DNA from: Bacteroidales bacterium UBA3297
GTDB taxonomy: Bacteria; Bacteroidota; Bacteroidia; Bacteroidales; Paludibacteraceae
DNA: 64,000 nt
Reading direction: 5' to 3'
NCBI GenBank assembly: GCA_002362105.1
Contig: DETD01000011.1
Coordinates: forward strand, 1-64,000
Shown: one piece after another, positions 54,885 through 64,000 of the stretch
Layout: each line of letters begins with the position of its first letter
Position numbering within the stretch: position 1 is the first letter of the stretch
The notes under the pieces: model-generated
What the model was told of the DNA's origin: nothing
Databases searched by the model: none
The model's input: the letters and a program-made list of their open reading frames with translations, nothing else
Made by a program: the position numbers and the translations under genes

Positions 54885-55943
54885 TTATTTATTAGCGGGT
54901 TTAGCTTTCCCCAATAGTTGTGGACAATACTTCTTGATAGCCTCTACTATAAAATAGGAGACAATCAAGCATATTATAAAATGACAGACCGAGGGCCAAC
55001 CATACAAAGTTTGGTCTGTAGTGCCGTCAATCTTATTTTGTATGATGGTACTCAATTCTAAAAGTAAAGAGAAATGAATAACCATAAGTCCTAACGAATT
55101 TACCCCCCAATACTTCAGATACTGGTTAAGGTATGGTATTTTGACGACCTTAAAGATGAAGAACAATCCTAAAGGGCCCAACAGTGGACATATATATTTG
55201 TCTAACAATATGTACGGATTATAGTTAGCTGAAATATATGCAACCAACGATAAAAGTAATCCTGCGAGAAAAATAACGATTGTTGAATTATTGTTCAGAA
55301 AATTGCTACACAATTTGAACATACTGTAGCCAAATGCAATGCCAATCCATGCGTCACCCATGCTTGAAAGTGATTGAAATGGTGCGTTGAGCATCCGGCT
55401 CATTGTGTCGTTTTTTCCCTCAAAATAATAATGGAAGGCAACATGGTATGCTACAATTGCTATTAGTATGACCACATACACAAACGTGTTATTCTTGTTT
55501 TTTGACCAATTCCACAGAATTTCTCCGCCAAACAGAGCCGGCAAGAACCAAAGTGTGCCAATACCACGCAGGGTAACTGTTTTATAGAGTTCGCGTTCAA
55601 TAATGTAGGTATCGAAATGGCCTAGCGTCCAAAGAATAACATCGAAAATAAGTATAATGGCCGACCAGTAAATGTAAGGCTTTCCTAGCTGAACCCAGCG
55701 TTTGCTTACTAGGTCTTTTGTTGGAATATCTTTATTTCTTGCAGCGCCAATCCATCCTACGGCTACGTAGAAAGCGGTAATCATATAACCGCCAATGTAA
55801 GCATTCACGCAAGAAGGAATTAAACCGTCTTCAAAGTGTAGCAGTACAATACTGATTATAGATAATCCCTTTACTATATCGATATAGTCGAGACGTTCTG
55901 TGACCTTAACCGCAGGTGGTTGTTCTTGAATTTGTAGTTCCAT
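54885..55943 (-). CDS. Acyltransferase 3-family membrane protein
   Basis: 352-residue polytopic protein. YIDIVKGLSIISIVLLHFED near residue 20 is the AT3 signature with its conserved His; VGWIGAARN, SKRWVQLGKPYIYW and LWFLPALFGGE follow. Probably moves an acyl group onto a sugar of the repeat unit. Direct tandem neighbour of another AT3 gene, only moderately similar by eye. Confidence 0.9.
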   Translation of the reverse strand: MELQIQEQPPAVKVTERLDYIDIVKGLSIISIVLLHFEDGLIPSCVNAYIGGYMITAFYVAVGWIGAARNKDIPTKDLVSKRWVQLGKPYIYWSAIILIFDVILWTLGHFDTYIIERELYKTVTLRGIGTLWFLPALFGGEILWNWSKNKNNTFVYVVILIAIVAYHVAFHYYFEGKNDTMSRMLNAPFQSLSSMGDAWIGIAFGYSMFKLCSNFLNNNSTIVIFLAGLLLSLVAYISANYNPYILLDKYICPLLGPLGLFFIFKVVKIPYLNQYLKYWGVNSLGLMVIHFSLLLELSTIIQNKIDGTTDQTLYGWPSVCHFIICLIVSYFIVEAIKKYCPQLLGKAKPANK

Positions 55944-55971
55944 CTATGTAAGTTAGTTTTTTAGAATGTAG

Positions 55972-56961
55972 TTATAATTCTCCTTTTAAAAATTTTCCGT
56001 AATAGGTAACCTTACCATCTACTTCGGTAGGCCAATCAGCACGGAAGCTGAGTTTGAAAATCAGTTCTTTATCAAGCATTTCATTATATGTCTTCTCATC
56101 GTAGGGCTGCCCCATAATTTCAGAAAGGCGGTTCCTATATGGGTTGTGTATGTCGATAGCTTCAACATCATTACGGAACGACTCACAATTTCTGAGCATA
56201 TAGTTAATTACATAGTCAACAAAAACATAGTGTGGCCACAATTTAAAATCGACAGCCACTCTTGTCATAACATCGCTAACCCAGTTGAATATTTTCTGAT
56301 TCTTGTATCCGCTTCCCATAAACCATGCGTTTATATTCCACTTATACGAAGTCCAGAAACGTACTGACCTGTTAGTTAAATTATTCTTGTAGTTTGCCGC
56401 ATAAAACGGCATTGATTTTAATTTTTCAATAGGGAGAGGTCTTGGAGCGAAAACTGTTGCATCAGACCATAGTCCACCATGTTTTGCGAGAAGTGTAGTT
56501 CTGACAATATCGCTAAAACTTGCCCATGTTTGTTTTCCATCCTTAACTTTCTGTAATAAAGCATCAGGAAGGTCGATATATTGTGAAAGATTATCAAATG
56601 TTACTAAAATAACATTGTCGGGATGATTCTGTTTCCAACGTTCATAGCAAATTTTCACTAGCGGAGGCATAGACGATTCACCCTGTCCCCAAAATATCCA
56701 AATTTTATAATCAGACACAGGCTCTGACTGATTTGGAAGTTTTACTTCCGCAATTTTTTCCGGGTAGTTCTTTTCGAGGAACTTATCAAGCCATTTTGTT
56801 ATATGGTCTTGTGCCCACGTAGTTAAGTTTAATGTCAGCGGAGTCCTGACATAAAAATTTAACCACCAAACCAAATTGTAAAAGGCATATTTATAACCAT
56901 AGCATTTAGCCAAATTAGAAATATCCTTCGAAAGTTTCTTTAAAATTCTTGTAATAGCCAT
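55972..56961 (-). CDS. Capsular polysaccharide synthesis glycosyltransferase (Caps_synth/GT32-like)
   Basis: 329-residue protein. YKIWIFWGQGESSMPPLVK is the start of the Caps_synth/OCH1-like domain, and ASFSDIVRTTLLAKHGGLWSD near residue 165 carries the DxD-equivalent typical of GT32-type transferases. No membrane segment. Function in sugar transfer is inferred from family and location. Confidence 0.9.
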   Translation of the reverse strand: MAITRILKKLSKDISNLAKCYGYKYAFYNLVWWLNFYVRTPLTLNLTTWAQDHITKWLDKFLEKNYPEKIAEVKLPNQSEPVSDYKIWIFWGQGESSMPPLVKICYERWKQNHPDNVILVTFDNLSQYIDLPDALLQKVKDGKQTWASFSDIVRTTLLAKHGGLWSDATVFAPRPLPIEKLKSMPFYAANYKNNLTNRSVRFWTSYKWNINAWFMGSGYKNQKIFNWVSDVMTRVAVDFKLWPHYVFVDYVINYMLRNCESFRNDVEAIDIHNPYRNRLSEIMGQPYDEKTYNEMLDKELIFKLSFRADWPTEVDGKVTYYGKFLKGEL

Positions 56962-56979
56962 TTTAATGTGTCTCTTTAA

Positions 56980-58287
56980 TTAGGAGGGATTGGTCATTGT
57001 CTTTTCATTGGTGGGCTGACCACTAGAATCTATAGTTTCCTCCTGTATATTTTCAGCCTCTAGCCTTTCTTTTTCACGTTTCTCCGCTTCTTCTTTTGCC
57101 TTTAATCTTGGATAATTATCGTGAAAGTACTTACAAAAAGCCATGACTATCATCAGTGCCCACACGTAGTGTATGTTTGTTCCGGCTCCACCCGCAAGTC
57201 CTGCAAACATAAACAAGCAACCAAGTGATAGGAAACGATAGGCACATACAAAGTCGAAAAGGAGTGCGGTAATATAAAACAATAGTCCGTAGTCGTCAAA
57301 AAGAGTACCCGTCTGTTTTAAAAATGTATTATGTCGTACACCCCAGTCAATTCCATGTCCAAACCAGACATCAGGGTCGCTCAAATCTACATTTAAAGAA
57401 TTAAGGAACGGACTTATTCGGCTAGCGCCAGAACCATCGGCTGCTTCAACGGTCTTCTGGTCCATGGTTGTCATTGCGGAACTAATTGCCGTTGCACGCT
57501 CCAATTGCTCGAAATGCAATAATGGTAAAACTACCACATATAAGAATGCGAGTATTGGTATAATGTAAAACCAGTTTGTTTTACGAATGAAATATAACAT
57601 AAAGAGGATTAGACATATAAATGCGGTACCACTTCCCATTGTTGTCATCATCCATAAGAATATGCAGGTTATAAAGCGGTGTTCCTTACTGAACAAGTCA
57701 GCCGGACTAAGAGGTCCTGTTCCCCTCTTGTATTCGTGACACTTTACATAACAATAATAAAAGACCAACATGGCACGGGCAAAGGTACTCGGCTCCATCG
57801 AGAGCGAATAACATCCGAAACCACGCCCCAGAATATATGTCATGTTTAAAGGCGGGAACAAACGTATACCTATTATTAAAAGGACTTGTTGGGCGATCAG
57901 CACGTAGAAGTACAGTTTCATCATAAACTTACATAAGTTTATGAACTCGTCTATTGTGAAAATATTTTCCACATGAATCATATTGTAAAAACTTATGAAA
58001 GTAAATACCAATACGACCGAGAATATAAGTGTACTCATTCGAAGGTATTCCGGATGATAGAATCCGACCATAAACTGAATGACTAAATACACCACGCCAA
58101 TAACCAAAGCCTTGGTAATACGGAATGTGAAAGGTAACAAGAACATAGCAAGCCCAAACATTGCAAAACGTATTGGACCCATACCTCCACGCCCGTCTAT
58201 AGGCATATAATAGGTATTAAAAAGCACTATAAATATATAGGTCAGCCACTTTAAAGCGTCTCGCCTGTTAATATTTTCTAGTTTCAT
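56980..58287 (-). CDS. Wzy-like O-antigen/capsule polymerase
   Basis: 435-residue membrane protein with about ten to twelve hydrophobic segments, a large periplasmic loop (about 255-330) and a highly charged Lys/Glu tail (about 395-425). Poorly conserved in sequence, but topology, length and location match polysaccharide polymerases that join repeat units in the periplasm. The single best Wzy candidate in the window. Confidence 0.82.
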   Translation of the reverse strand: MKLENINRRDALKWLTYIFIVLFNTYYMPIDGRGGMGPIRFAMFGLAMFLLPFTFRITKALVIGVVYLVIQFMVGFYHPEYLRMSTLIFSVVLVFTFISFYNMIHVENIFTIDEFINLCKFMMKLYFYVLIAQQVLLIIGIRLFPPLNMTYILGRGFGCYSLSMEPSTFARAMLVFYYCYVKCHEYKRGTGPLSPADLFSKEHRFITCIFLWMMTTMGSGTAFICLILFMLYFIRKTNWFYIIPILAFLYVVVLPLLHFEQLERATAISSAMTTMDQKTVEAADGSGASRISPFLNSLNVDLSDPDVWFGHGIDWGVRHNTFLKQTGTLFDDYGLLFYITALLFDFVCAYRFLSLGCLFMFAGLAGGAGTNIHYVWALMIVMAFCKYFHDNYPRLKAKEEAEKREKERLEAENIQEETIDSSGQPTNEKTMTNPS

Positions 58288-58293
58288 ATATTG

Positions 58294-59157
58294 TTACTTT
58301 CTTAATTTGTTTTTTAATGACAACATTGCGAAATACAACGTGAGGGAAAGTTTTGCAACCCACTTCCCATAAAAAGGATAACCGCTGTGGTGGTTTATAT
58401 AGACTAGCCGAGACTGTTTCCAATAATTAAGAAGGGCTGTTTTCTTTCCTTCTTTCGACTTCAGGTGATTGTGGAATACTTGAATGTCGGCACAATAGTA
58501 CATTTTCTTGTTCTGTCTCCTTATTTGACTTGCGAATATGGGTTCCTCTCCATATAAAAATGTGCGTTCGTCGAAAAATCCGATTGATTGCAAAAAGGTT
58601 ACTTTAGCTAGGAAACAACAGCCATTCAAGCCGTTACAATAATGACTTTCGCTAGAACTATCCACCCACGATAAGTCGTCCCCGTTTTTATTTTTAGTTA
58701 GGAGTTCTTTTACCCACTTGAACGAAGAAGTCCAACTTTCGTTCGTATAGTTGCGTGGATTCTGGTGAAATCCTTCAGGAGAAATAACGTCAGTACCTAA
58801 GGCAACTATATCAGTGTCTTCTTCTGACTTTTCAACCATAAGTTTAACAATGTCAGATTTCAAAAGTTGAACATCTGGATTGATAACCATTGCATAGGGG
58901 AAACCATGTTCTGCCGCATAACGCAAGCCCACATTGTTACCGGCGTTGTAGCCCCGGTTGACTGTATTTTGAATAAAGGTGCAACCTGTTTCTTTGCAAA
59001 TACGTTCGGTTTTGTCTCGTTCTGCTTGCGTAGATGCGTTATCTACAACCACAATTTCCAGTTCTACACCTTCCTGCTTCTTAAGATAGCCGATACAGGT
59101 TTGGCAGTCTTCCGACGAATTGTAGTTTAAAACAATGGCTGCTACTTTCATACTCAT
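58294..59157 (-). CDS. Glycosyltransferase family 2 (rhamnosyltransferase-like)
   Basis: 287-residue GT-A transferase. KVAAIVLNYNSSEDCQTCI and IVVVDNASTQ form the nucleotide site; AMVINPDVQLLK the metal site (N-P-D form); FLYGEEPIFASQIRR the catalytic region. This pattern is common in rhamnosyl- and galactosyltransferases. An internal ATG at residue 3 is an alternative start. One base after the HAD-like gene. Confidence 0.92.
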   Translation of the reverse strand: MSMKVAAIVLNYNSSEDCQTCIGYLKKQEGVELEIVVVDNASTQAERDKTERICKETGCTFIQNTVNRGYNAGNNVGLRYAAEHGFPYAMVINPDVQLLKSDIVKLMVEKSEEDTDIVALGTDVISPEGFHQNPRNYTNESWTSSFKWVKELLTKNKNGDDLSWVDSSSESHYCNGLNGCCFLAKVTFLQSIGFFDERTFLYGEEPIFASQIRRQNKKMYYCADIQVFHNHLKSKEGKKTALLNYWKQSRLVYINHHSGYPFYGKWVAKLSLTLYFAMLSLKNKLRK

Positions 59158-59158
59158 T

Positions 59159-60901
59159 TTATTTTACAAGCAATAGATAAAGTTTACGACGTATACACTC
59201 AGAGATCTGGTGTAAGTGGCATAGCATATTAAACATAAGACGGTTGTTGCAGCTATAACGTAAACTAGCTTTATCGTATGCGGTGATGTGTTGCCCCAGT
59301 AAACTGTAACGCACCATCTCTCCTGTTGTCATTTTTCGAACAAACGACTGGCTATCGAAATCGTCAGACTGGGTTAATGGTGTTATATCGATGTTTACTT
59401 TCTGAGCGAGAATCTCATCCATGGCAAAAATCGACCATTTTTTTAATGCTTCTTCCTTTTCGGTAATTCCCCACTCTTTTAGTACCTTAATCATATAACT
59501 AATTGCATCTTCGTTATGTTTCGATACAACTTTAGCATAATTTACCGCTTTGTCAGGGAAAACCGCTTCAATTTTATTTTCTGTATTCCTACAATAACCT
59601 ATAGTGGTCGCGTACGGCGAAGCGGAATAATAGTTCTCTATCAGGGTCGTCCCTTCTGTAGACAGTTCCCCGGGCTCTAAGTAATAATAGAATTTGCCGA
59701 AATTTTCAGGAATAGCGTCTTTCCGGATGCCATAGTAATAGAATACGGCTTTCTTGCAGCCTTCATTCTCCAATATAGCATTAATCATTTTTCGGCTTGT
59801 CCCTAGCCAGCCAATATCTACCAAAGCAGCATTTTCAGAAGTAAGTAAACCTTCTTGCTTGAAGTATTCGACCAACAGTTTGTAGGCAACCTCTGCACGT
59901 TCCTTTAACAAAGATTGGTACGCTCCATTCAGCACATTTGCGAGAAACAGTTCTTGTTCGTCGCTATTGTGAATTTTGGTAAAGTTCAACTTTATTCCAA
60001 GAGTCTCTAATTCTTCTTCACTTGTTCCCAGTGCTTTTAACAAAGAAGTTACTTTACCACCCTTGATGGAAGAATGGTCCATCGCGGAGAGATAATGTGA
60101 AGATAAATCAGTACCTGCCAGATGCATATATGGCAGAAGTAGAGAGCGACGGGAGACGAACAGATAATGTAATTCAGGAACATTTACATCTCCGTCAACC
60201 AATGCTTCATATCCTTTCATCAACACGTAACTATCGCGAGACAAGAAATAGATATTATTGATATGTTGCTCTCGTACCCAATCGCGAACTTTAACAATGT
60301 AGGGAATGTATGCTGCCGAGACGAAGTCTGCCGCTAATGCGCTGTGTGCATTACTTCCAGTTTTCATGCGGCCAGCCCGCGATAAACCTGCAAACAGAGG
60401 GGAATAAGCAACATCTTTCGATTTTCCCAATTTCTCCTCGAATTCAGTAAAAGGACTTTTGTAAAGAACAGCTCCAACCCCTTTTTTCTGAGCCATCTTG
60501 AAGTCGCTGTTGAAGTTGTCTCCGTAGTGTTCCCACTTTGCTGGTTTCAACTCATTCCTAACCAAATCATATAATGTCCCCGTATCTTTACGTGCATTAT
60601 GGTCACACGAAATGTAAACGGAATCCCCCTCTTTATAGCATCCTTCACGTTTAAGTATTCCTGTTAGGAACAATCCATCGAGATACATATCACTAATAAA
60701 TGCAATATGGAAGCCCTCCTCTCTTTTAGTCTCGATTAGCTTTCCGATCTCAGGGTTGAGAGTAAGGTTATCGTATTCAACTTTTCTCTCCTTATCGTCG
60801 CCTTCGTTGTGAGCACCTTCAATCAAGTAGTTGATGGCTTTGGGATTTCCGAAACGTCTTATAAGGGTAGTATCGAATATGTCGAAAGATGCAAGTTTCA
60901 T
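59159..60901 (-). CDS. HAD-superfamily protein of polysaccharide clusters
   Basis: 580-residue protein. The N-terminus SFDIFDTTLIRR holds the HAD nucleophile Asp7, with Phe at the +2 place normally held by an acid/base Asp; AFISDMYLDG (motif II) and HYGDNFNSD (motif IV) follow. Residues about 200-580 form a large uncharacterised domain with FLSRDSYVLM. Family members sit in surface-polysaccharide clusters; the role may be phosphatase-like or structural. Confidence is high for the family, low for the reaction. Confidence 0.83.
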   Translation of the reverse strand: MKLASFDIFDTTLIRRFGNPKAINYLIEGAHNEGDDKERKVEYDNLTLNPEIGKLIETKREEGFHIAFISDMYLDGLFLTGILKREGCYKEGDSVYISCDHNARKDTGTLYDLVRNELKPAKWEHYGDNFNSDFKMAQKKGVGAVLYKSPFTEFEEKLGKSKDVAYSPLFAGLSRAGRMKTGSNAHSALAADFVSAAYIPYIVKVRDWVREQHINNIYFLSRDSYVLMKGYEALVDGDVNVPELHYLFVSRRSLLLPYMHLAGTDLSSHYLSAMDHSSIKGGKVTSLLKALGTSEEELETLGIKLNFTKIHNSDEQELFLANVLNGAYQSLLKERAEVAYKLLVEYFKQEGLLTSENAALVDIGWLGTSRKMINAILENEGCKKAVFYYYGIRKDAIPENFGKFYYYLEPGELSTEGTTLIENYYSASPYATTIGYCRNTENKIEAVFPDKAVNYAKVVSKHNEDAISYMIKVLKEWGITEKEEALKKWSIFAMDEILAQKVNIDITPLTQSDDFDSQSFVRKMTTGEMVRYSLLGQHITAYDKASLRYSCNNRLMFNMLCHLHQISECIRRKLYLLLVK

Positions 60902-60938
60902 TTTAATGAGCTGTATCTCTAGTTATGGAATACAATTT

Positions 60939-61991
60939 TTATGAGCACCATTTACGTAAAGATTCAAGACACCAGTCTGAAAATCTTTTTGTTAATGCGT
61001 CTATTCCCGTTGCTTTAAATACTTTCTCCCTAATTGCGTCAACACATAACGCTAGAATAAGGATGATAATTGTATTACAGAATGTATAATAAAGGTGACA
61101 TGTTACGTCAACCGAGAAATAAGTTTCACCTACATGTTTAATAAATGCCTTAAAATAGGTTTGTTCCTGAATCAGGTATGCGGCAAACGCATGTGATGCC
61201 AAAAAGTTGATTTTAGACGAAGCCTCACCAAACTGTAACGTTCTAAAGAAGCAGAACAACGATACAGCAGACAATAACGTAAGAACTGAGTTATAGCCTC
61301 CGTCAAACCATTTAAACTGAGAAAGGGTTAACCAAATTGCCGATACTATGATAAATATAACAAACCACTTGTTCCGTTTTGACAAATCGAGTGGATAATG
61401 AAGCCTAATGTATCCTCCTATTAAGAATACACACATAAACCACCATACCATCCAGCCGCTGCACAAATAGAAACCCAATGGGAACAATGCGCAGAACGAT
61501 CCAGCGACGAATAGAATAACTAGTATCAAACCCTTGTATTGGCGCTTAGTTAACGACTGTGCAAAACGAGACAGGAATGGCGCAAACAACAGCATACATA
61601 GATACCTCGACACAAACCAGTAGTTAAAGCGTGTTGGACCTAGCGGATTAAAACTTGCACATAGGTCGTATAGTTTAGGTTTGAGATCACCTTCACCAAA
61701 CGCCATAAAAATCAGTGTTATGGCAACGGAATAAAAGATGGTTTCAACCAAAATCTTAAAGAAGTGTCCAAATCCCATCTTTGTGCTCGTTATTAAGAAA
61801 TAACCTGAAATGAGGACAAAGAGGTCAACAGAGAATATACCTACATTTGTAAGTATATTCACAAACCTTTCTGTTGGTGTTACAAGGTCTGATTGGAAAA
61901 AGATAGTTTTAACATGAGTAAAAACAATAAAGAACATTGCTGTAATACGCAATATCTCAATATTGGCCAAACGTTTACTTTTCTCTGCCAT
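60939..61991 (-). CDS. Acyltransferase 3-family membrane protein
   Basis: 350-residue polytopic protein; start set at 61991 (MAEKSKRLANIEILR). The AT3 signature NIEILRITAMFFIVFTHV with its conserved His lies near residue 10, followed by VDLFVLISGYFLI and WFVSRYLCMLL. Third acyltransferase of the operon. The start overlaps the upstream GT4 gene by 17 bases. Confidence 0.9.
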   Translation of the reverse strand: MAEKSKRLANIEILRITAMFFIVFTHVKTIFFQSDLVTPTERFVNILTNVGIFSVDLFVLISGYFLITSTKMGFGHFFKILVETIFYSVAITLIFMAFGEGDLKPKLYDLCASFNPLGPTRFNYWFVSRYLCMLLFAPFLSRFAQSLTKRQYKGLILVILFVAGSFCALFPLGFYLCSGWMVWWFMCVFLIGGYIRLHYPLDLSKRNKWFVIFIIVSAIWLTLSQFKWFDGGYNSVLTLLSAVSLFCFFRTLQFGEASSKINFLASHAFAAYLIQEQTYFKAFIKHVGETYFSVDVTCHLYYTFCNTIIILILALCVDAIREKVFKATGIDALTKRFSDWCLESLRKWCS

Positions 61992-63060
61992 TTGTGTCAA
62001 TTAATTTTTTATAGATTTTAAAAGAGTTATTCCAGTTAAATTGTTGGATACTTTCGCTTCCTTTTTGGGCGATGTTTATCCGAAGTTCATCGTTCTCAAT
62101 CAGGCGGATTATATTTGCTGCCATAGCATCGGCATCACCCACAGGAGAGAGTAAGGCGTTCTCTTCGTTCACCGCCATTTCCTTGTAACCTTCTATATCG
62201 GTACAACATACGGCACATCCGCATAACATCGATTCTCCAATAGTTAATCCCCAACCTTCCGAACGACTAGTTGCGATAAATATGGCTGATTCATCATACA
62301 AACGACAATGTGTTTCTGCATCAGGACGCTGGTGGTATGTGTACCAATCTGGCAAGTTACTTGGTTTTTCAGGCAGACCAAATAACCTGACATGTAGCTG
62401 AGGGAATTTTTGGTGAACAATTTCCAATGCCCTAAATCCTAATTCACAATCTTTTAACTCCATTGTGTGAAAGACCATAGTTACAGCATATTTGTCTTTC
62501 TTTTCAATAGGAGTTAAGAGTTTGAACTTTTCGAAGTCAAAACCGTTTGGAATAAATACAGCGTCTTGTCCTTCTTCTTTTAAAATACGCTGAAGCCATC
62601 GGGAAATAACAATCTTTGTTGCCGGATAACGATATGTTTCGCGCAACTTTTGATCTGTTACCCCACCCCAATTCTCATATCCCTGTATAAAATAGAACTT
62701 GCGGTTCGCCTCAATTTTATATTCGTTTAGATACATGGCTGTATATGGAGCAGTTGCAACATACACATCAGTTTCAGGAACGTGGCGTTGGTTCAGAGAA
62801 AAAGCCCAGTGTTCTTTCACACGCTTGTCAAGCGGGAACCAGGTTTTACATGAGTAGCCGTAAAACCAGGTCTGAAGGTAGCGGACAATACCACTTAGTT
62901 TGAATCGGAGGGATTTCTTTGAATAAAAGATAGATCCAGCATATACAATATGTACGTCATAGCCAGCATCGGCGAATCGGTTAGCATATTCGCAAACAAC
63001 TTTCAATCCTCCACTCAGATTTTTCCCGTTCACGGGAAATAGGAATGAGATACTTTTCAT
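61975..63060 (-). CDS. Glycosyltransferase family 4
   Basis: 361-residue GT-B transferase. Start at 63060 (MKSISFLFPVNGKNLSGG), preferred because the GT4 N-terminal glycine loop follows at once. IFIPNGFDFEKF and the donor-site RSEGWGLTIGESMLCGCAV are typical GT4 features. Sugar unknown. Confidence 0.93.
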   Translation of the reverse strand: MKSISFLFPVNGKNLSGGLKVVCEYANRFADAGYDVHIVYAGSIFYSKKSLRFKLSGIVRYLQTWFYGYSCKTWFPLDKRVKEHWAFSLNQRHVPETDVYVATAPYTAMYLNEYKIEANRKFYFIQGYENWGGVTDQKLRETYRYPATKIVISRWLQRILKEEGQDAVFIPNGFDFEKFKLLTPIEKKDKYAVTMVFHTMELKDCELGFRALEIVHQKFPQLHVRLFGLPEKPSNLPDWYTYHQRPDAETHCRLYDESAIFIATSRSEGWGLTIGESMLCGCAVCCTDIEGYKEMAVNEENALLSPVGDADAMAANIIRLIENDELRINIAQKGSESIQQFNWNNSFKIYKKLIDTNGREK

Positions 63061-63102
63061 GCACCCTGTTTCCAATGGTTATGTATATTTTATTCTTACC
63101 TG

Positions 63103-64000
63103 TTAACGGTGTAGTAAGTACTTGACATCATCAAGCACATCCATCTTCAATATATAGGCGGTACCTATATACGACACAAATCCAACTACAATTCCCACAA
63201 TAAGTTGAACCAGCATGTTCGGAATTATTAGAGTTATGCCATAAACTAATAACGCCATACCTCCTGCTAGAAGCAGGAATGGATAGTAGTCTTTCATTTG
63301 CTTTGCAAAACCAAGATTGAGCAGTTTGTCGGTGTAATAAGTATTAAAGAACAAATTAACCACGTTTACAACAATACTGGCTGCACAAAAATAGATGATG
63401 CCGAAAGGAAGAGAGACCAATAGCATAAATAGTTCCCATACTTTCTTAATCATTTCCAACTTGAAGAAGTAGTCGCTTTTACCTTTCACCATGAGCAGGT
63501 TACGGTTTAACGTATGAATAGGCAACCACATGGTTGAGAAACATAGAATCTGCAACAAAGGGACGCATTGTTCCCATTTATCCGATAACAGTACCAATAC
63601 AAACGGACGGGCTAATGCCGCCAACCCCATCATCATTGGGAACAGAACAAAAGCCAGTGCTCTCAACATTCTGCGATAGTTGTATCGGAGCCGTTCGTCA
63701 TCGTCCTGCATCTTGCTTAACACAGGAAAGGTAAGCCCGTACACAATTCCAAACATACTTTGTGACGGCAATTGTGCATAACCCTCGGCTTTATTATAGA
63801 TACCTAAGTCTCTTACACTGTAGTATCTACCAATAAAGATAGGTTTAACATTGTCGAAAATAGTTGTAAGGATCTCTGTTAGGAATAGTTTGTTGCCATA
63901 TCCCCAAAGATATTTGAAGGACTCTCTTGAAACCCAGGCTTTTGGTTTCCAAGGCATACACACCCAGTTAATAGAAAGGGTAATCACAACTCCTAACATT
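63103..64000 (-). CDS. Wzx-type polysaccharide flippase (MOP family), N-terminus beyond window
   Basis: C-terminal 298 or more residues of a polytopic MOP exporter. FDNVKPIFIGRYYSVRDLG and YNKAEGYAQLPSQSMFGIVY are hallmark blocks of the MviN/Wzx lipopolysaccharide flippase group; eight or so membrane segments are visible. Full members are about 480 residues, so about 180 are outside the right edge. It moves the lipid-linked repeat unit across the inner membrane for Wzy. Confidence 0.92.
   Translation of the reverse strand, partial: MLGVVITLSINWVCMPWKPKAWVSRESFKYLWGYGNKLFLTEILTTIFDNVKPIFIGRYYSVRDLGIYNKAEGYAQLPSQSMFGIVYGLTFPVLSKMQDDDERLRYNYRRMLRALAFVLFPMMMGLAALARPFVLVLLSDKWEQCVPLLQILCFSTMWLPIHTLNRNLLMVKGKSDYFFKLEMIKKVWELFMLLVSLPFGIIYFCAASIVVNVVNLFFNTYYTDKLLNLGFAKQMKDYYPFLLLAGGMALLVYGITLIIPNMLVQLIVGIVVGFVSYIGTAYILKMDVLDDVKYLLHR

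Noticed and set aside
1..64000. CRISPR arrays, tRNA genes, insertion sequences, attachment sites
   Set aside because: Looked for regular short repeats, cloverleaf-like segments, transposase motifs and terminal inverted repeats; none found.

Overview
The window looks like a chromosome segment from a Bacteroidota bacterium, most likely Bacteroidales, that carries a type IX secretion system (T9SS). The supporting signs are three proteins with T9SS C-terminal sorting domains, a hybrid two-component system of the Bacteroides type, surface lipoproteins with acidic residues after the lipid cysteine, and promoter elements of the Bacteroidota form TAnnTTTG (with TTTG about 20 bases upstream in the best case). 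Secreted mannanase, GH43 and GH3 enzymes point to a degrader of plant polysaccharides. No tRNA, rRNA, CRISPR array, insertion sequence or phage gene was seen.

Layout. (1) 1-9735, minus strand: a GC-rich, tightly overlapping operon of two paralogous outer-membrane barrel proteins, a T9SS-sorted surface protein and a giant SpvB/RHS lipoprotein that runs off the left edge. (2) 10.1-11.1 kb: two small acidic lipoproteins. (3) 11.4-19.0 kb: a mannan locus with a GH26-CBM-GH5 secreted mannanase, a 1,319-residue hybrid sensor/regulator and an internally deleted GPH sugar transporter. (4) 19.1-25.8 kb: an RND efflux operon (adaptor, pump, TolC-type channel) with a divergent AraC regulator. (5) 25.9-29.8 kb: a phospholipase C/S1-P1-like protein, a Y-family polymerase with a YolD-like partner, and an orphan ABC ATPase. 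(6) 30.0-36.5 kb: a GH3 beta-glucosidase, a ParA/ribbon-helix-helix/lipoprotein operon and a secreted GH43. (7) 37.0-42.3 kb: a coiled-coil protein coupled to a rhomboid protease, and two TerB-like membrane paralogues around a MarR-GNAT regulator with two visible operators. (8) 42.9-64.0 kb, minus strand: a long AT-rich Wzx/Wzy-type exopolysaccharide operon ending in glmS and continuing past the right edge.

How the genes fit together. The hybrid regulator probably senses manno-oligosaccharides and drives the mannanase; GH3 and GH43 would extend glycan breakdown. In the polysaccharide operon a WecA-type transferase would start the lipid-linked unit, six or seven glycosyltransferases extend it, three acyltransferases and two kinase-like proteins may decorate it, and Wzx and Wzy flip and polymerise it; GlmS supplies amino sugar.

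The most unusual parts are the RHS/T9SS/barrel operon, the TerB-like pair with the MarR-GNAT operators, the rhomboid-coiled-coil pair and the two kinase-like proteins in the polysaccharide operon. Functions are inferred from sequence read by eye; no database search was run.
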